Below, in pieces: positions 37,958 to 46,673 of a DNA stretch of 64,000 nucleotides (the first letter of the stretch is position 1; every line of letters begins with the position of its first letter). Under the pieces are notes generated by a model. It saw only the letters and a list, made by a program, of their open reading frames with translations. It was not told the DNA's origin and did no database searches. Origin of the DNA: Candidatus Anammoxibacter sp. (lineage in GTDB: Bacteria > Planctomycetota > Brocadiia > Brocadiales > Anammoxibacteraceae); NCBI GenBank assembly GCA_021777055.1, contig JAIQZO010000024.1, forward strand, positions 1 through 64,000, read 5' to 3'. Both the position numbers and the translations under genes were made by a program.

Positions 37958-38491
37958 TCACCCCCCTATTGACCACCGTTCCTGGTTAAAGAACCAGTCT
38001 CCCGGATTTATAAGGTACTCTATCATATTATCTAAGATCTCCTTATGGGCTTCCTCCATACGCATTAAATACTCAAAAAGCTCTTTTTCTCTTCCATTTA
38101 TAACTTTAGAGCTAAGGTCCTTATAAAAATCAATAGCTTCACCTTCGAGTGAGGAGGCCAGTCTGTATGGAGCAATCACATCATCATTACCGCCCGCACA
38201 GATACTATCAACATTTTCACCGGCATTGGCAAAAATAGTTTTTACCGCCTCTAACGTATTACACACGCCAAAAAGATTATCATTATCCCCTGCTTCACCT
38301 TTTTCAAAAGATGAATAAAACGCATCAATCATCTCTTTATGCTTGAGTTCATCATCAGCAAAGGACTTAAAGGTCTCTTTCTGTATTTTATCACTGCTCT
38401 TTTCCGCCGCATCCTTATAAAATCTATAACCTTCTTCCTCTGTCTTAATTGCCAATGTGTATGAACCAAGTTCTTTGTTAAAATTTCCCAT
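37958..38491 (-). CDS. Ferritin-like (rubrerythrin-fold) protein
   Basis: A 177-residue four-helix protein with two ferritin-like halves. The iron-ligand motifs are TEEEGYRFYKDAAE and DDELKHKEMIDAF in the first half, and SLEGEAIDFYKDL and RMEEAHKEILDNM in the second. No rubredoxin domain is present. The frame continues to a TTG at 38506, but GGAGG lies 8 bases before the ATG at 38491. It is probably a cytoplasmic iron or peroxide-handling protein; the exact role is unknown. It is the last gene of the run that starts with CbiX-CbiC. Confidence 0.85.
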   Translation of the reverse strand: MGNFNKELGSYTLAIKTEEEGYRFYKDAAEKSSDKIQKETFKSFADDELKHKEMIDAFYSSFEKGEAGDNDNLFGVCNTLEAVKTIFANAGENVDSICAGGNDDVIAPYRLASSLEGEAIDFYKDLSSKVINGREKELFEYLMRMEEAHKEILDNMIEYLINPGDWFFNQERWSIGG

Positions 38492-38617
38492 ACCCTTACC
38501 CTCCAAATATTAACGAATATCCTTCACATCATTTAAACTCCACTAGTAATTGTATCACAAATCACATTTCTATCACAAACAGTGATAAATCTGGAGGGAA
38601 AAGTTATTTGTTGAGGT

Positions 38618-39589
38618 TTACTTACTCTTAACCTGGTTTAGCAATTTACCTGACATAAGTCTATGAAGCGTTATTTCTGGCGGGCAAAAAAATCTTGCCT
38701 GTACCCTCGAGAAACCAACACCACGTGAGGTATATCCTGCCATATTTCTATATCGCCATGCACCGGAACTATATTTTCTTTCACACTGGCAGTTTGTAAT
38801 TATGGGTAGACCACCACCAGGCAAACAGATCTGTCCTCCATGAGTATGGCCGGATATATAATAATCTACTCCTAAATTTGATGCGTCTCTAATGATTTCA
38901 GGAGAATGACTCAAAAGTATCTTTGTACTATACGAACAAATCCCATGCAACGCACGGGTTAAATTATGCATTTTAAAAAAATGTGGATCATCTACACCTG
39001 CAATCCATATAACATCACTACCTAGCTTTATTGGCAACGATTCATTCAGTAGTATTTTCACTCCCAATTCTTCAAGCGGCGTAACCATTTCAATAATATC
39101 ATAATTACCTAAAACAGCAATAATACCAAACCTGCATTGGATCATATCCACTAACTCACGCATCTTGTTCACGGTTACGTCAACAGAATTTACTCCACCA
39201 GACCTGAAATCACCGGTAATAACACAGATATCGAAATCAACCGCAGAGATCATTTGTTGCAGCCTCTTACACCTATCAACAATTGATTCAACATGGATAT
39301 CCGAGAGTTGTAAAATAGAAAAACCGTGAAACTCTTCTGGTAGGTTATGTAAAAACACATCAATTTCTTCTAACTTATATTCGATCGTATTTCTGATCGC
39401 AATCTTTTTCAGAAAGAACAACCGTAAAAACAGTTTAAAGATCGTATGCAGTATTCCCCATTGATAGTGAATAAATTTTGATCTATACCTGGAAGATTTA
39501 AATTTATCCTGAAGTTTACAACGACGAAGTATGTATTCCTTCCCCACACGGTCGTATAGGGAGCCAAACCCTTGCTTATTTAACACCAT
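38618..39589 (-). CDS. Metallophosphoesterase (YkuE-like)
   Basis: A 323-residue calcineurin-like phosphoesterase. Metal-binding motifs in order are LSDIHVE, ITGDFRSGG, LGNYD, LLSHSPE and SGHTHGGQI. The hydrophobic segment near residues 45-60 (HTIFKLFLRLFFL) may anchor the protein to the membrane, as in YkuE and LpxH-like relatives. The substrate is unknown; a phospholipid or nucleotide ester is possible. It lies 35 bases after the LOR/SDH-type gene and probably belongs to the same operon. Confidence 0.9.
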   Translation of the reverse strand: MVLNKQGFGSLYDRVGKEYILRRCKLQDKFKSSRYRSKFIHYQWGILHTIFKLFLRLFFLKKIAIRNTIEYKLEEIDVFLHNLPEEFHGFSILQLSDIHVESIVDRCKRLQQMISAVDFDICVITGDFRSGGVNSVDVTVNKMRELVDMIQCRFGIIAVLGNYDIIEMVTPLEELGVKILLNESLPIKLGSDVIWIAGVDDPHFFKMHNLTRALHGICSYSTKILLSHSPEIIRDASNLGVDYYISGHTHGGQICLPGGGLPIITNCQCERKYSSGAWRYRNMAGYTSRGVGFSRVQARFFCPPEITLHRLMSGKLLNQVKSK

Positions 39590-39624
39590 AAAGCCATTCC
39601 AAAACTCCTGCCATTTTATCAGGG

Positions 39625-40845
39625 TTAAATACGCTCATTAAGGGATTTAACAAGGTCATAAAAGAAGGAAGCGGCATCCATTATTATGCCCATACACTGA
39701 AAAGATCCCCGGTCTGAAAATTTTGTAACCGAAGCCGGATTTGTATCTACACAAATCATAGGAATCGATGCAGGTAAAAGATTTCCCACTGCAATTCCGT
39801 GAAGTAATGTTCCAACAACTACCACAGCACCTACACCATTCAAGTGCTGTCTCATTACATTTTGAGCATCTATAACATCAGTTATAACATCCGGAAGTGG
39901 GCCGTCATCACGAATAGAACCTGCAAGTACAAAAGGAACGTTATTCTTTATACAACTGTACATTATACCGGATGAAATCAATCCTGACTCTACAGCAGAA
40001 CTAATACTACCAGCTTTTCTGACCAGGTTTATCGCCCGCAGATGATGTTCATTACCATGTTCGGCATAATTACCACCGGTTAACGATACCCCAAGGGATG
40101 TGCCAAAAAGAGATGATTCTATATCATGAGTGGCCAGGGCATTTCCGGCAAAAAGGAGATCTATCCAACCATCCTCTACCAGACTCACGACTGCACCCGA
40201 TGCCCCACCATGGATAACGGCAGGTCCGAGCACAAACAAATTCTTTAATCCGGCATCTTTGGCAGCAACCAACTGTCGTACTGATTCCAATATCAATCTA
40301 CCTGTGGGTTTCTCGGTAGAAACAGATGACGACATAAAGCGAAAGCCATGAGAAACACAAGCCTTTTCATAGGGAACTACTCTAACCCCCTTATGACCTA
40401 CAACGAACAGATCACCAATCGTTACATCATTCATAGGGGTAGATATAAATTCTTTTTTCAGGGGATCATACCGCACCCCAACATCCATTTCCTGACCAAC
40501 CACAGACTGCCATTTGCCATGATACATGACAAGAGTCTTCATGTTAGTCGTGGAATAAAAATCATCAGGGAAAACACCATCAAAGAGAACTCTTTCAAGT
40601 TTAACATCTTCTACAAATTGCGGCTCAGCCCCTAAGATTTTCACCTTACCAATAATAACTTCCAGTGCCTCCTGAGATTGAGCTTCAACAGTGATTACCG
40701 CGCTACTAAGGTCGGACCTGGTGCTACCAATATCAATCTCCGCAATGTTAAACTTACCTCCTAGAGACAAAATCTGGTCCAGTACTTTTGGTAGAGTTAA
40801 TGAATCAATAATATGTCCCTTCAAAAACACAGTCTCATAGATCAT
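39625..40845 (-). CDS. LOR/SDH-type protein, TIGR00300 family (possible ornithine cyclodeaminase)
   Basis: A 406-residue protein matching the TIGR00300 family, related to the conserved region of lysine-ketoglutarate reductase/saccharopine dehydrogenase proteins. Some archaeal members act as ornithine cyclodeaminases. The N-terminal 100 residues form an ACT-like fold, and residues from about 185 resemble a Rossmann-like dinucleotide domain (NLFVLGPAVIHGGASGAVV, then FAGNALATHDIE). It is free-standing; in cyanobacteria the same domain is fused to a guanidino-hydrolase (AgrE/ArgZ). It sits 9 bases after the diguanylate cyclase gene. Conversion of ornithine to proline is inferred. Confidence 0.75.
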   Translation of the reverse strand: MIYETVFLKGHIIDSLTLPKVLDQILSLGGKFNIAEIDIGSTRSDLSSAVITVEAQSQEALEVIIGKVKILGAEPQFVEDVKLERVLFDGVFPDDFYSTTNMKTLVMYHGKWQSVVGQEMDVGVRYDPLKKEFISTPMNDVTIGDLFVVGHKGVRVVPYEKACVSHGFRFMSSSVSTEKPTGRLILESVRQLVAAKDAGLKNLFVLGPAVIHGGASGAVVSLVEDGWIDLLFAGNALATHDIESSLFGTSLGVSLTGGNYAEHGNEHHLRAINLVRKAGSISSAVESGLISSGIMYSCIKNNVPFVLAGSIRDDGPLPDVITDVIDAQNVMRQHLNGVGAVVVVGTLLHGIAVGNLLPASIPMICVDTNPASVTKFSDRGSFQCMGIIMDAASFFYDLVKSLNERI

Positions 40846-40854
40846 AATAACTAT

Positions 40855-41766
40855 TTACTCCTCATCCATCATTACAACCTTGTTCCTTCCTGTCTCTTTC
40901 GCCTTATAAAGTGCTTCATCAGCACTTCTTATCAACATTTCAGGAGTAGAAACCTTATCACATGACGCCGAAACACCTATGCTTATAGTTACATCAATGG
41001 AAGAACTCCCATTGATGAATTTTTCATCAACCACAACCTGCCGTAATCTTTCTGCCACAGCAACAGCAAATTTAATATCCGTTTCGGGCAAAACACAGCA
41101 AAACTCCTCACCTCCATATCGTCCAAAAGAGTCAACATCACGTAAAGCACTGCTTATCCTTGCAGAAAGCTCCTTTAAAACAAAGTCTCCAAACTGGTGT
41201 CCATAATTATCGTTAATATTTTTGAAGAAATCTATATCCAGCATCAAGAAGCATAATGCTCTGGAATATCTCACATGCCTTTCAAACTCCTTTTCGATTA
41301 CTGAATTTAGATACTTCCTATTAAAGACACCTGTTAACCCGTCAAGCATATTTGCTTCAACAAGCTTTTTCTCATAAGAGGCAAGATCTGTCACATCCTG
41401 AACAGTAAGATATACACTGTTTATCTCACCATTATCCTTATCTCTCATTGGTCCCATTGTACAATTCTGCTGCATATACTCAAACCCTGTATCAAAAGAT
41501 GTGGTAGTATTGAATGGGAAGAGGTACTTATGTAGTTTTTGTGAGAAGAATGATAAGTTCCCAAAAGAAATAACCGATCTAAAATTCTTTAAGAATCTAA
41601 CATTATCTAAGTTGGAATAAAACTCTAAGAGATTGTGGCCTATAATCTCTTCATCCTTAATGCCACTATGCATCGCCATCCAATTGTTCCAGAAAATAAC
41701 TTTAAGATCTCTATCAACGATAACCAGACCAATGTTTATCTGATAAGGAATTTGACTAAAATCCAT
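40855..41766 (-). CDS. PAS-GGDEF diguanylate cyclase
   Basis: A 303-residue soluble protein that should make c-di-GMP from two GTP. A PAS domain covers about residues 1-125 and a GGDEF domain about 135-300. The active-site loop is YGGEEF, with the metal-binding Asp in LDIDFFKNINDNYGHQFGD intact. An RxxD inhibitory site is not obvious. Its ATG shares one base with the cheC stop (TAATG), so translation is coupled. Together with CheC and CheY it forms a signal-control module. The PAS ligand is unknown. Confidence 0.94.
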   Translation of the reverse strand: MDFSQIPYQINIGLVIVDRDLKVIFWNNWMAMHSGIKDEEIIGHNLLEFYSNLDNVRFLKNFRSVISFGNLSFFSQKLHKYLFPFNTTTSFDTGFEYMQQNCTMGPMRDKDNGEINSVYLTVQDVTDLASYEKKLVEANMLDGLTGVFNRKYLNSVIEKEFERHVRYSRALCFLMLDIDFFKNINDNYGHQFGDFVLKELSARISSALRDVDSFGRYGGEEFCCVLPETDIKFAVAVAERLRQVVVDEKFINGSSSIDVTISIGVSASCDKVSTPEMLIRSADEALYKAKETGRNKVVMMDEE

Positions 41767-42428
41767 TAAGACCTCTCCATAAATTCAGACAATGCACTCT
41801 TTAGCCATTCCACTGACTCATTACTGGTAATCAGAAAGAGAAAACCACTAATATCAGTACTCTTAAACTTAAAAGCTGTTCTTAATAATATAATCGAGCT
41901 ATCTTCCTCAACCTGAAAATTGAAAAACGAATCTAAAGGCTGCGTTTCAATGATTACCTTTGGAGGAGTATACGTAACAATATCATTAAGCATCTCAGCG
42001 ATCTTACCTACACACGCTCCAATTAGAATATTCCCCACCTCCATCAATGATTCTTTCTCAAGAACATCTATGGGATCTGAGCAGTATCCCCAATCCTTCT
42101 CTGTATCAAGAAGAGACAACAGTTCCCTACTGGAGATTGCAGAAAAGACAAGTAGAGCATCACCTTTAAACTTTCCCCAATACTTCTGCTCAACAATACT
42201 ACAATCCAGATTATCTTTAATCTCTTTCTTTAAATATCCAGACAAGGCTCGAGGTTCTAACACATGAATATACGGGATACTTAACTCTATATAGATATCA
42301 ATAAATTCTGCAAGGTCCGCCGCTGCTTTTCCAAAAGAAATATTCATTATCTCCAGTAAAATCTCTTTCTCTTCTTCAGTAATAATCGCCTTCTCAGTTT
42401 TATCCATAAATAAATTGGCAAACACCAA
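41766..42428 (-). CDS. cheC: CheC-like phosphatase
   Basis: A 220-residue protein with the two CheC-type active-site helices: EIMNISFGKAAADLAEF near residue 27 and LMEVGNILIGACVGKIAEML near residue 130. Members of the CheC/CheX/FliY group remove phosphate from CheY. It lies between a CheY gene and a diguanylate cyclase gene, so its target is probably the CheY encoded 49 bases upstream. The frame's first start is TTG at 42428; ATG at 42407 is the other option and neither has a good ribosome site. Chemotaxis genes cheA and cheW are not in the window. Confidence 0.85.
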   Translation of the reverse strand: MVFANLFMDKTEKAIITEEEKEILLEIMNISFGKAAADLAEFIDIYIELSIPYIHVLEPRALSGYLKKEIKDNLDCSIVEQKYWGKFKGDALLVFSAISSRELLSLLDTEKDWGYCSDPIDVLEKESLMEVGNILIGACVGKIAEMLNDIVTYTPPKVIIETQPLDSFFNFQVEEDSSIILLRTAFKFKSTDISGFLFLITSNESVEWLKSALSEFMERS

Positions 42429-42477
42429 ACATAAAGAGGTGCATTCCCATTTGTCTATATTAGATTAATTAATTTTT

Positions 42478-42849
42478 CTATTTATTTATTTGATCAAGCT
42501 TTGATAATGCATCCAAAACGCATCCTTTTGCCGGTGGCTTTTTGACAACTGTAAATGCCCCTAAAGAAAAAACCTCGTCCAAGGCTTTCCGCTGTACATC
42601 AGCAGTACAGACGACTATCTTTGCATCTACGTTCTCTTTTTTTATCTCTTTTAAGAATTCACGTCCACCCATTACAGGCATAGTTAAGTCGAGAAACACA
42701 ACATCAGGTCTAAAATCTCTATATTTTTCAAGTCCAACTTGCCCGTTTTCAGCTTCACAAAACTCGTATTTATCACTGTTTCCAATACATTTCTTTAACA
42801 TAATTCTAGAAACACGAGAGTCATCTACTATTAATATTTTTTTCATCAT
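42478..42849 (-). CDS. cheY: CheY-like response regulator
   Basis: A single receiver domain of 123 residues. The acidic pair is in LIVDDSRVSRIM, the phospho-acceptor Asp in VVFLDLTMPVMGG, and Lys109 region in VVKKPPAKG. The proline pair after the Lys is typical. It has no output domain. It is followed by cheC and a diguanylate cyclase gene, which suggests that it controls, or is controlled with, c-di-GMP synthesis rather than a flagellar motor. Its kinase is not in the window. Confidence 0.93.
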   Translation of the reverse strand: MMKKILIVDDSRVSRIMLKKCIGNSDKYEFCEAENGQVGLEKYRDFRPDVVFLDLTMPVMGGREFLKEIKKENVDAKIVVCTADVQRKALDEVFSLGAFTVVKKPPAKGCVLDALSKLDQINK

Positions 42850-42889
42850 CTATTCCACAAATAATAATATTGTCGCACAACATCGACTT

Positions 42890-43951
42890 TTAAAAATCCT
42901 TTGCCGAATTCAGAATAGCATTAACTATTGTCACCGCAATAGGACTGCCACCTTTCCTTCCAACATTTGTTATATATGGAACGTCTAACCCCCGCAAAGC
43001 ATCTTTTGACTCTGCTGCACCCACAAACCCCACCGGAACACCAATAATCAAAGCTGGCTTCACTTTCCCTGCTAAGACTAAATTTACAAGGTGAAAAAGG
43101 GCCGAAGGCGCATTCCCAACTGCAACAATACCACCATTGATCTCATCTATTGAACTCTCTATCGCCGTAATAGCTCTAGTGAGACCACTTTTTGCGGCGG
43201 CGAGTGCAACATCCTCATCTGCAATCTTACAGATAATGTCTCCACCAAAGCTTGCAACAAGTCTCTTATTTATACCTGTCTTAACCATATTTACATCTGT
43301 AACAATGGTCTTCCCACTCTTAATGGCATCAATACCAGCCTTAACAGCACCCTCAGTTATAATAAAATTTTTCCCGTATTCCGGATCCCCAGTTGTATGT
43401 ATTATCCTCTTAATTATCGGCAGGTTTATAGACGGTATTACCCCTATCCCAATTACTTCTAGAAGTTTATCAATTGTACGAAAACTCTCGTTTGCAATTT
43501 CTTCCGGATTATCCATGTAAGAATTCTCAGACATAAGGGCAGAGTCAGAGCCTTGAAAAGAACTGTCCCTTAAAGCGTCATTAATCCTGTCAGACGCTAT
43601 CTGGGCGATACGTTCATCGGCACCAAGATTCTTTGCAAACAAGAACTCCACTTCTGGATATATCTTTCTCTGTTTATCTATTTCAAAGGGGATATCTTTA
43701 ACCACATGACTTCCGCTAAACAGAAGTAATGGTATCACTACTATACGTTTAGCACCCTCTTTTACAACCTTTTCAATTGCCTGTTTCAAGTTAGGTTCTG
43801 CAAGCTGCAGAAACCCGGCCTCAACACTCTCCCACTTGTTCAGGATCTTAAGCATCTCTACTATTTTAAAAAGACCGTCATTTCCACTGGCAACCTTGCT
43901 CCCGTGTGACAGTACAATTATACTTGTTTTTATTTTTCCATTATCCATCAT
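42890..43951 (-). CDS. cbiC: CbiX-CbiC fusion: sirohydrochlorin cobaltochelatase and precorrin-8X methylmutase
   Basis: A 353-residue fusion of two cobalamin enzymes. The N-terminal domain (about 10-130) is a small CbiX chelatase: IIVLSHGSKVASGND holds the first metal-binding His, and LLLFSGSHVVKDIP the second. The C-terminal domain (about 150-345) is CbiC, which moves a methyl group to form hydrogenobyrinate or cobyrinate: the catalytic His is in IIHTTGDPEYGKNF, with VTDVNMVKTGI, ALIIGVPVGFVGAAESK and NVGRKGGSP. The linker is about 20 residues. Two early and late steps of the anaerobic B12 pathway are thus made as one chain. CbiA lies about 3 kb upstream on the same strand. Confidence 0.93.
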   Translation of the reverse strand: MMDNGKIKTSIIVLSHGSKVASGNDGLFKIVEMLKILNKWESVEAGFLQLAEPNLKQAIEKVVKEGAKRIVVIPLLLFSGSHVVKDIPFEIDKQRKIYPEVEFLFAKNLGADERIAQIASDRINDALRDSSFQGSDSALMSENSYMDNPEEIANESFRTIDKLLEVIGIGVIPSINLPIIKRIIHTTGDPEYGKNFIITEGAVKAGIDAIKSGKTIVTDVNMVKTGINKRLVASFGGDIICKIADEDVALAAAKSGLTRAITAIESSIDEINGGIVAVGNAPSALFHLVNLVLAGKVKPALIIGVPVGFVGAAESKDALRGLDVPYITNVGRKGGSPIAVTIVNAILNSAKDF

Positions 43952-44043
43952 CTATATAATTCTCAAGATATTAACTCTTAATGTCTCCAAATATATGTAT
44001 AAAATATATGTATAAATTAGTGCTTTTGGCGGACTTTTTGTTT

Positions 44044-44121
44044 CTTACAATCTTAATCCTACTCTTAATCTTAATCCACAAACTGCAATTAAGATTAAGA
44101 TTAAGAGTAAGAATAAGAAAA
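44044..44121. repeat. Dispersed CTTAAT-type palindrome, copy 1
   Basis: TACTCTTAATCTTAATC (44060-44076) pairs perfectly with GATTAAGATTAAGAGTA (44093-44109) around a 16-base loop; flanking CTTAAT/ATTAAG units extend the symmetry. Related structures lie at 57144-57230 and 62566-62640. Each arm is built from the hexamer CTTAAT or its complement. It lies upstream of the CbiX-CbiC gene. Confidence 0.65.
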
Positions 44122-44246
44122 TAGTTATTTCTTGTAGGCAATGCCATCCCACATTATTAATAATTAAATGAAATTTCCTATACTATCAAATTAACACCAT
44201 AATCCAAACACTGTGACTACGATCATGAGCAGGACTACAATTAGAG

Positions 44247-44280
44247 TAATTTTTGGTGGGTAATAACCCACCAAAAATTA
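44247..44280. repeat. Perfect 15-base hairpin after dctP
   Basis: TAATTTTTGGTGGGT (44247-44261) and ACCCACCAAAAATTA (44266-44280) pair perfectly around AATA. The T-run is on the 5' arm and the A-run on the 3' arm as read on the plus strand, so it does not fit a terminator for either direction well. It lies about 130 bases after the dctP stop. A related GATATTGA-TGGGTT-TCAATATC hairpin is at 57353-57374. Confidence 0.6.
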
Positions 44281-44407
44281 TTATTTATTTGTTACTATTT
44301 ATAGTACTACAAGCTAAAACGAAAATTCATATACTGTCAAGTTGTTTGTAGACCAAACATTCTAGTCCAAAAGGAAACTACAAGTTGTTCCTGAACGATC
44401 CATTAAC

Positions 44408-45451
44408 CTATTTAGCTTCCATCGCCCTGAATTTTTCTATTTCCGCCGAAATACTGTCCAAGAGTTCCCTGGAATATAGATCTCCGGCTAACTTTTCCCT
44501 TACAACCTTGCCAGCATTTTTAAGTTCTTCAGTACTTTTATCATCCATTGATGCGATCTCTATTCCTGTCTGTTTTAATACTTCCTCTGATTTTCCGTTA
44601 TCCCGACGTACAATACTCAATAAGTTTTCGGTATGAACTTTAAACGTATCAAGCATCAGTTTCTGGCCTTCTGGGGATACCCGGTTAAACTGTTTTTTCG
44701 TAATTAAAATAGCACCAGTTGCATCAGCCATTGGCACATCCAGCATATACTTTACCTTTTCAAACCATTGTAAAGCTATGAGTCCAAGTGGTGAGACATA
44801 CAAACTATCAATAAGACCTGTCTGCAAAGATGTTATAACATCAGTTATGGCAAGCGGTATTGGTGACAAATTAATGGATTTAAACAAAACATTTGCCAGA
44901 GGGTCACCCTCCCACATCCACATCTTTAACGCACGTAAATCATCCAATGTTTTTACGTTGACATTTGAAAAAAAGTGTACAAAGCCCACTTCTGTCCAAC
45001 CAAGAAATACAAAACCTTTCTCCTCAAACCTTTTTGCAAACCTCTCACGGAATTTGTTCCTAACATGATCCACTTCTTCGTAAGTATTAAGAAAAAACGG
45101 TAAATCAAAGATCCGAATCTCAGGAAGTATCTCACCAAGACCCACTCCTGTAAACCCCGCACAATGTGTCTGGCCAATACGCATTTTCCGGACAACATCT
45201 TTTTCATCACCCTGTACCCCACCCGCATATATTTTCAATCTTATCTTGCCGCCACTCTTTTGCTGCAGCTCCTTGTCTATTTCTCTAAGCTCATTTGTCC
45301 AAGTGGAACCCTCAGGTGCTAACGTTGCAAATTTTATTATTACCGGAGCTTCAGCAAATGCTGATTGCAGTCCGCTATTTAACCCATTTACCACAAAACA
45401 AAAACAAAGACAAATCAAAGAAAACATAGAAATTCGTGTTATTTTTCTCAT
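44408..45451 (-). CDS. dctP: TRAP transporter solute-binding protein (DctP family)
   Basis: A 347-residue periplasmic binding protein of the tripartite ATP-independent transporters. A signal peptide (about 1-33, ending QSAFA) is followed by VIIKFATLAPEGSTWTNEL, the family signature near residue 150 (ALKMWMWEGDP with the substrate-binding Arg nearby), and SLYVSPLGLIALQWFEKVKY. AGGGG precedes the ATG. It lies 106 bases after a TatT-type gene. The membrane subunits DctQ and DctM are not in the window. The ligand, an organic acid or other anion, is not determined. Confidence 0.93.
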   Translation of the reverse strand: MRKITRISMFSLICLCFCFVVNGLNSGLQSAFAEAPVIIKFATLAPEGSTWTNELREIDKELQQKSGGKIRLKIYAGGVQGDEKDVVRKMRIGQTHCAGFTGVGLGEILPEIRIFDLPFFLNTYEEVDHVRNKFRERFAKRFEEKGFVFLGWTEVGFVHFFSNVNVKTLDDLRALKMWMWEGDPLANVLFKSINLSPIPLAITDVITSLQTGLIDSLYVSPLGLIALQWFEKVKYMLDVPMADATGAILITKKQFNRVSPEGQKLMLDTFKVHTENLLSIVRRDNGKSEEVLKQTGIEIASMDDKSTEELKNAGKVVREKLAGDLYSRELLDSISAEIEKFRAMEAK

Positions 45452-45557
45452 TTTATACCCCTTTTTTCGAGACTCATATCCCGGTTCAGATATTAATCCA
45501 TATCTGTTTAATTTTAACCCCCCTTTGGGATTCTTAGTTTTTCCCTAAATAAACCCT

Positions 45558-46442
45558 TTAGAAAAAGCTATCCATATCCGCAAGCAGCGCAGCTGCCTTA
45601 ACCTTTGCAATCTCATTAACAAGCCTCTGCTCCGGCAGCACATCACCCGGAGTTTCCAAGGTTTCATTCAATAATCTTTTAAACAGGACATCATCCTGCA
45701 TCTGCACACCATAATACTGGGCAAATAGTACCTTACCTATCATAAATTTCCCTTCAGATATCTTTATGAATTTATCGAAATGCAACTTCGCTTTTTCAGG
45801 ACTACCGCCAAACATTTTTGACCTTCCGCCATAATAAACGGAATAAAACATGTGCACACCACCGTAAAAATATGATTCATCCAGTTCAAGAACCCTCTTC
45901 ATCATCAGCTCAACCTTACCCATCTGTACAATAGCACTAGGTGAATCCCTACTAAGGTTTATCCAGTTTCCCCATGAATTTGCCGTCCAGAAGAGAGCCG
46001 GCACATCTTTGACATTAAACTTCTTCATCGCAGCTCCAAAATCCTCAAGTCTACCGTCAACTGAATTCCTAAACGCTTTCTTCTGATTCAACACATCCAG
46101 ACCGTAGTTTTGAGCCCTCTTATAAAACATCTTAGCCTTTTTTGGGTACTCATCTTCAACAAACGCCAATGCGTATCCAGCATACCCCTGTGCCGCTAGG
46201 ACCAACAGCTGCTTATTTTTCGGATCACCCTTAATCAATGCCTCCAGCATCTTCAAGTTGGCCATAATAGCCTGCTCCGCAATGACAAGATCCTCCTCCT
46301 CATTAATGGACTCTACTCCGTACTCCAGGATACCTCCCGTTGTCCTAATGGCCATCGTCTGCATACTGCATCCCAAAGCAGAGAAAACAATTAACAGAGA
46401 AAAAGCAATAATACACCTGTATCCGTGACTCTTCTTTACCAT
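45558..46442 (-). CDS. TatT-family TRAP transporter accessory lipoprotein
   Basis: A protein of about 294 residues built from helical TPR-like repeats. A lipobox LLIVFSALGC near residue 25 suggests a lipoprotein anchored in the membrane. The C terminus (PEQRLVNEIAKVKAAALLAD) and the run LAAQGYAGYALAFVEDEYP are typical of TatT, the T component that works with DctP in TRAP systems. The frame opens at 46463, but GGAGG is 9 bases before the ATG at 46442. It precedes dctP, so the pair is a binding protein plus its TPR partner. Confidence 0.88.
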   Translation of the reverse strand: MVKKSHGYRCIIAFSLLIVFSALGCSMQTMAIRTTGGILEYGVESINEEEDLVIAEQAIMANLKMLEALIKGDPKNKQLLVLAAQGYAGYALAFVEDEYPKKAKMFYKRAQNYGLDVLNQKKAFRNSVDGRLEDFGAAMKKFNVKDVPALFWTANSWGNWINLSRDSPSAIVQMGKVELMMKRVLELDESYFYGGVHMFYSVYYGGRSKMFGGSPEKAKLHFDKFIKISEGKFMIGKVLFAQYYGVQMQDDVLFKRLLNETLETPGDVLPEQRLVNEIAKVKAAALLADMDSFF

Positions 46443-46673
46443 AAGTTTCATCCTCCACATCAAAATAATAAAATTTCTAGAACTAACGATGAATGACTAA
46501 AGGAATTTATATTGCACACATTGCATATGACGCTATAGTAAATACAAGGTAATAATAAACATCTCACATAAACTTCTATCACGTCACATCAAAATAAAAC
46601 TTAAGAAGAAAAAACTAAACAGCAATTTTAATTCCCGTCGGTTTAGTTACAAATCTGTTTCAAATCTTCCATG

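Noticed and set aside
44247-44280. Bidirectional terminator between dctP and the CbiX-CbiC gene
   Set aside because: The stem has T residues in the 5' arm and A residues in the 3' arm, opposite to a normal terminator.
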